From contig NZ_BMEC01000004.1 of NCBI RefSeq assembly GCF_014636295.1, positions 19,926 to 83,925 of the forward strand: DNA of 64,000 nucleotides, read 5' to 3'. This DNA comes from Marivirga lumbricoides (GTDB taxonomy: Bacteria; Bacteroidota; Bacteroidia; Cytophagales; Cyclobacteriaceae). Below the pieces are notes generated by a model. That model saw only the letters and a list, made by a program, of their open reading frames with translations. It ran no database searches and was not told where the DNA came from. Below are positions 62,980 through 64,000 of the stretch, piece after piece. A program made the position numbers and the translations under genes. The first letter of the stretch is position 1. Each line of letters begins with the position of its first letter.

Positions 62980-63900
62980 ATGAAAACCCTAGTTATCTCC
63001 TTACTTTTATCCTGTTGTCTCATTCGGCTGAATGCCCAGAACTATGAAAAAGTAATCTTTAACAAAAACATTGAAAATGGTTACTATTTAGCTGTAGCGC
63101 CTCAGGCTGAGATAACAGGCGTTCTTGTGCTTTTACCCGGTTTTGGACAGGCTGTAGAAAGTATTTATCCGGAAACTAAAATTCATAATGTGGCTTACCT
63201 TCATGGTTTATTAACAGTAGCAATTGCTGGTGGCAATAAATTGTATGCTGATGAAAATGTTACAAAGAGGTTAAATGATGCCTTCCTTCACATTATTGAT
63301 AAATATGCAATTCCTAAAGAAAAGTTTGTGATAGGAGGCTTCTCGGCAGGGGGTACAATCTCTCTTCGGTATGCAGAATATTGCTATGAAAAACCGTCAG
63401 AAGCAGCTATTCAGCCACAAGCTGTCTTCAGCGTGGACTCTCCAGTGGATTTATTCGGTATATGGGAATATTTTCAAAGAGAAATTAAAAAGAATTATTC
63501 CGAGGCAGGGGTGGGGGAAGCCAGGTATGTTTCTGAAATAATGCTAAAGGAAATAGGAGACCCTGTCAATGATAAAGCTAAGTATGAGGAACTAACACCT
63601 TTCAATGCCAATTTGGAACAGCCCGGTAATGAAAAATTCCTTAGTAATATTGGTGTAAGAGTATACCATGATGTTGATATCGTATGGCAATTGAAAAACA
63701 GGAGAAGAAGCTTGATGGATACCAATTCATTTGCTTCTTCAGAATTGATTAACAGGCTTTTATTAATGAACAATACAAAAGCTGAATTTATGCTGGCAAA
63801 GCAACCCGGTTATAGAAGCTCAGGACTCCGGCACCCACATTCCTGGTCTATTGTAGATGAAGTGGAGTTGATCCAATGGGTGAATGAAATGCTGAAATGA
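62980..63900 (+). CDS. Secreted alpha/beta hydrolase-fold protein
   Basis: A 306-aa exported protein with a signal peptide (MKTLVISLLLSCCLIRLNAQ; a Met seven codons earlier at 62959 is also possible). The fold is alpha/beta hydrolase: VLVLLPGFGQAVES (oxyanion region), the nucleophile in IGGFSAGGTISLR, and a C-terminal GLRHPHSWSIVDEVELIQW with a His candidate. The acid residue is not certain. Substrate unknown. It is divergent from the YtrA-type operon across about 235 bases; 100 bases without a feature follow it to the end of the window. Confidence 0.78.
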   Translation: MKTLVISLLLSCCLIRLNAQNYEKVIFNKNIENGYYLAVAPQAEITGVLVLLPGFGQAVESIYPETKIHNVAYLHGLLTVAIAGGNKLYADENVTKRLNDAFLHIIDKYAIPKEKFVIGGFSAGGTISLRYAEYCYEKPSEAAIQPQAVFSVDSPVDLFGIWEYFQREIKKNYSEAGVGEARYVSEIMLKEIGDPVNDKAKYEELTPFNANLEQPGNEKFLSNIGVRVYHDVDIVWQLKNRRRSLMDTNSFASSELINRLLLMNNTKAEFMLAKQPGYRSSGLRHPHSWSIVDEVELIQWVNEMLK

Positions 63901-64000
63901 GTGGTTAAAAACAGTTGATAATGTATTTTTTACTGAGTGTTAATATTGAATAATAATACTTTTGATTATTCTACATGTTGAATTGGCTTAATAATAGTTG

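Overview
The window reads as chromosomal DNA of a free-living, probably marine, AT-rich Bacteroidota bacterium, most likely of the order Cytophagales. The reasons are the long form of IspG with a central insertion, S9 and S41 peptidases with Bacteroidota-type signal peptides, lipoproteins ending in a short hydrophobic stretch plus Cys, start codons without Shine-Dalgarno sequences, and several promoters of the Bacteroidota type (TTG about 20 bases before TANNTTTG). No phage, insertion sequence with transposase, tRNA, rRNA or CRISPR array was seen.

Positions 1-26,600 are mainly conserved housekeeping genes: a DEAD-box helicase (cut by the window start), a TspO-related membrane protein, a PQQ-type dehydrogenase lipoprotein, both methylmalonyl-CoA mutase subunits, dnaA, an exonuclease/GIY-YIG fusion, homogentisate dioxygenase, a Ctp protease, a hemerythrin/ruvX/def operon, a TPR protein, an FAD oxidoreductase, an NhaC antiporter with an RNase D-like exonuclease, ispG, and an OmpA/PD40 protein. 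Positions 26,700-42,800 are more accessory: an S9 peptidase, two unrecognised genes between REP-like hairpins, a four-gene membrane operon (DUF4173-like to dgkA) preceded by two perfect palindromes, EcsC, several secreted hydrolases, an Rrf2 regulator with a quinone oxidoreductase that share a 19-bp operator, and a CPBP protease.

Positions 43,400-62,800 form the most unusual part, a minus-strand transport locus of about 19 kb. In transcription order it holds a YtrB-like ABC ATPase, a permease, a YtrA-type GntR regulator, a GIN-like surface protein, a second ABC ATPase, a 1110-aa ABC permease carrying a degenerate M1 peptidase domain and a golvesin-C-like domain, a TolC, a membrane fusion lipoprotein, an RND pump, and a 1567-aa protein in which an RND pump is fused to a complete ABC ATPase. 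The ATPase domain of that last protein is itself split by an inserted membrane segment. A solitary ABC permease follows across a repeat-rich gap. The locus therefore combines proton-driven and ATP-driven transport modules with one envelope-spanning channel. A likely YtrA operator overlaps the start of transcription at the head of the locus.

The intergenic DNA between 33,900 and 45,030 is rich in repeats: a duplicated 160-bp element with hairpin ends, a related family of about 75 bp, two pairs of long direct repeats on either side of the solitary permease, and an in-phase 21-bp tandem array. A 7-bp tandem array lies between tolC and the fusion lipoprotein gene.
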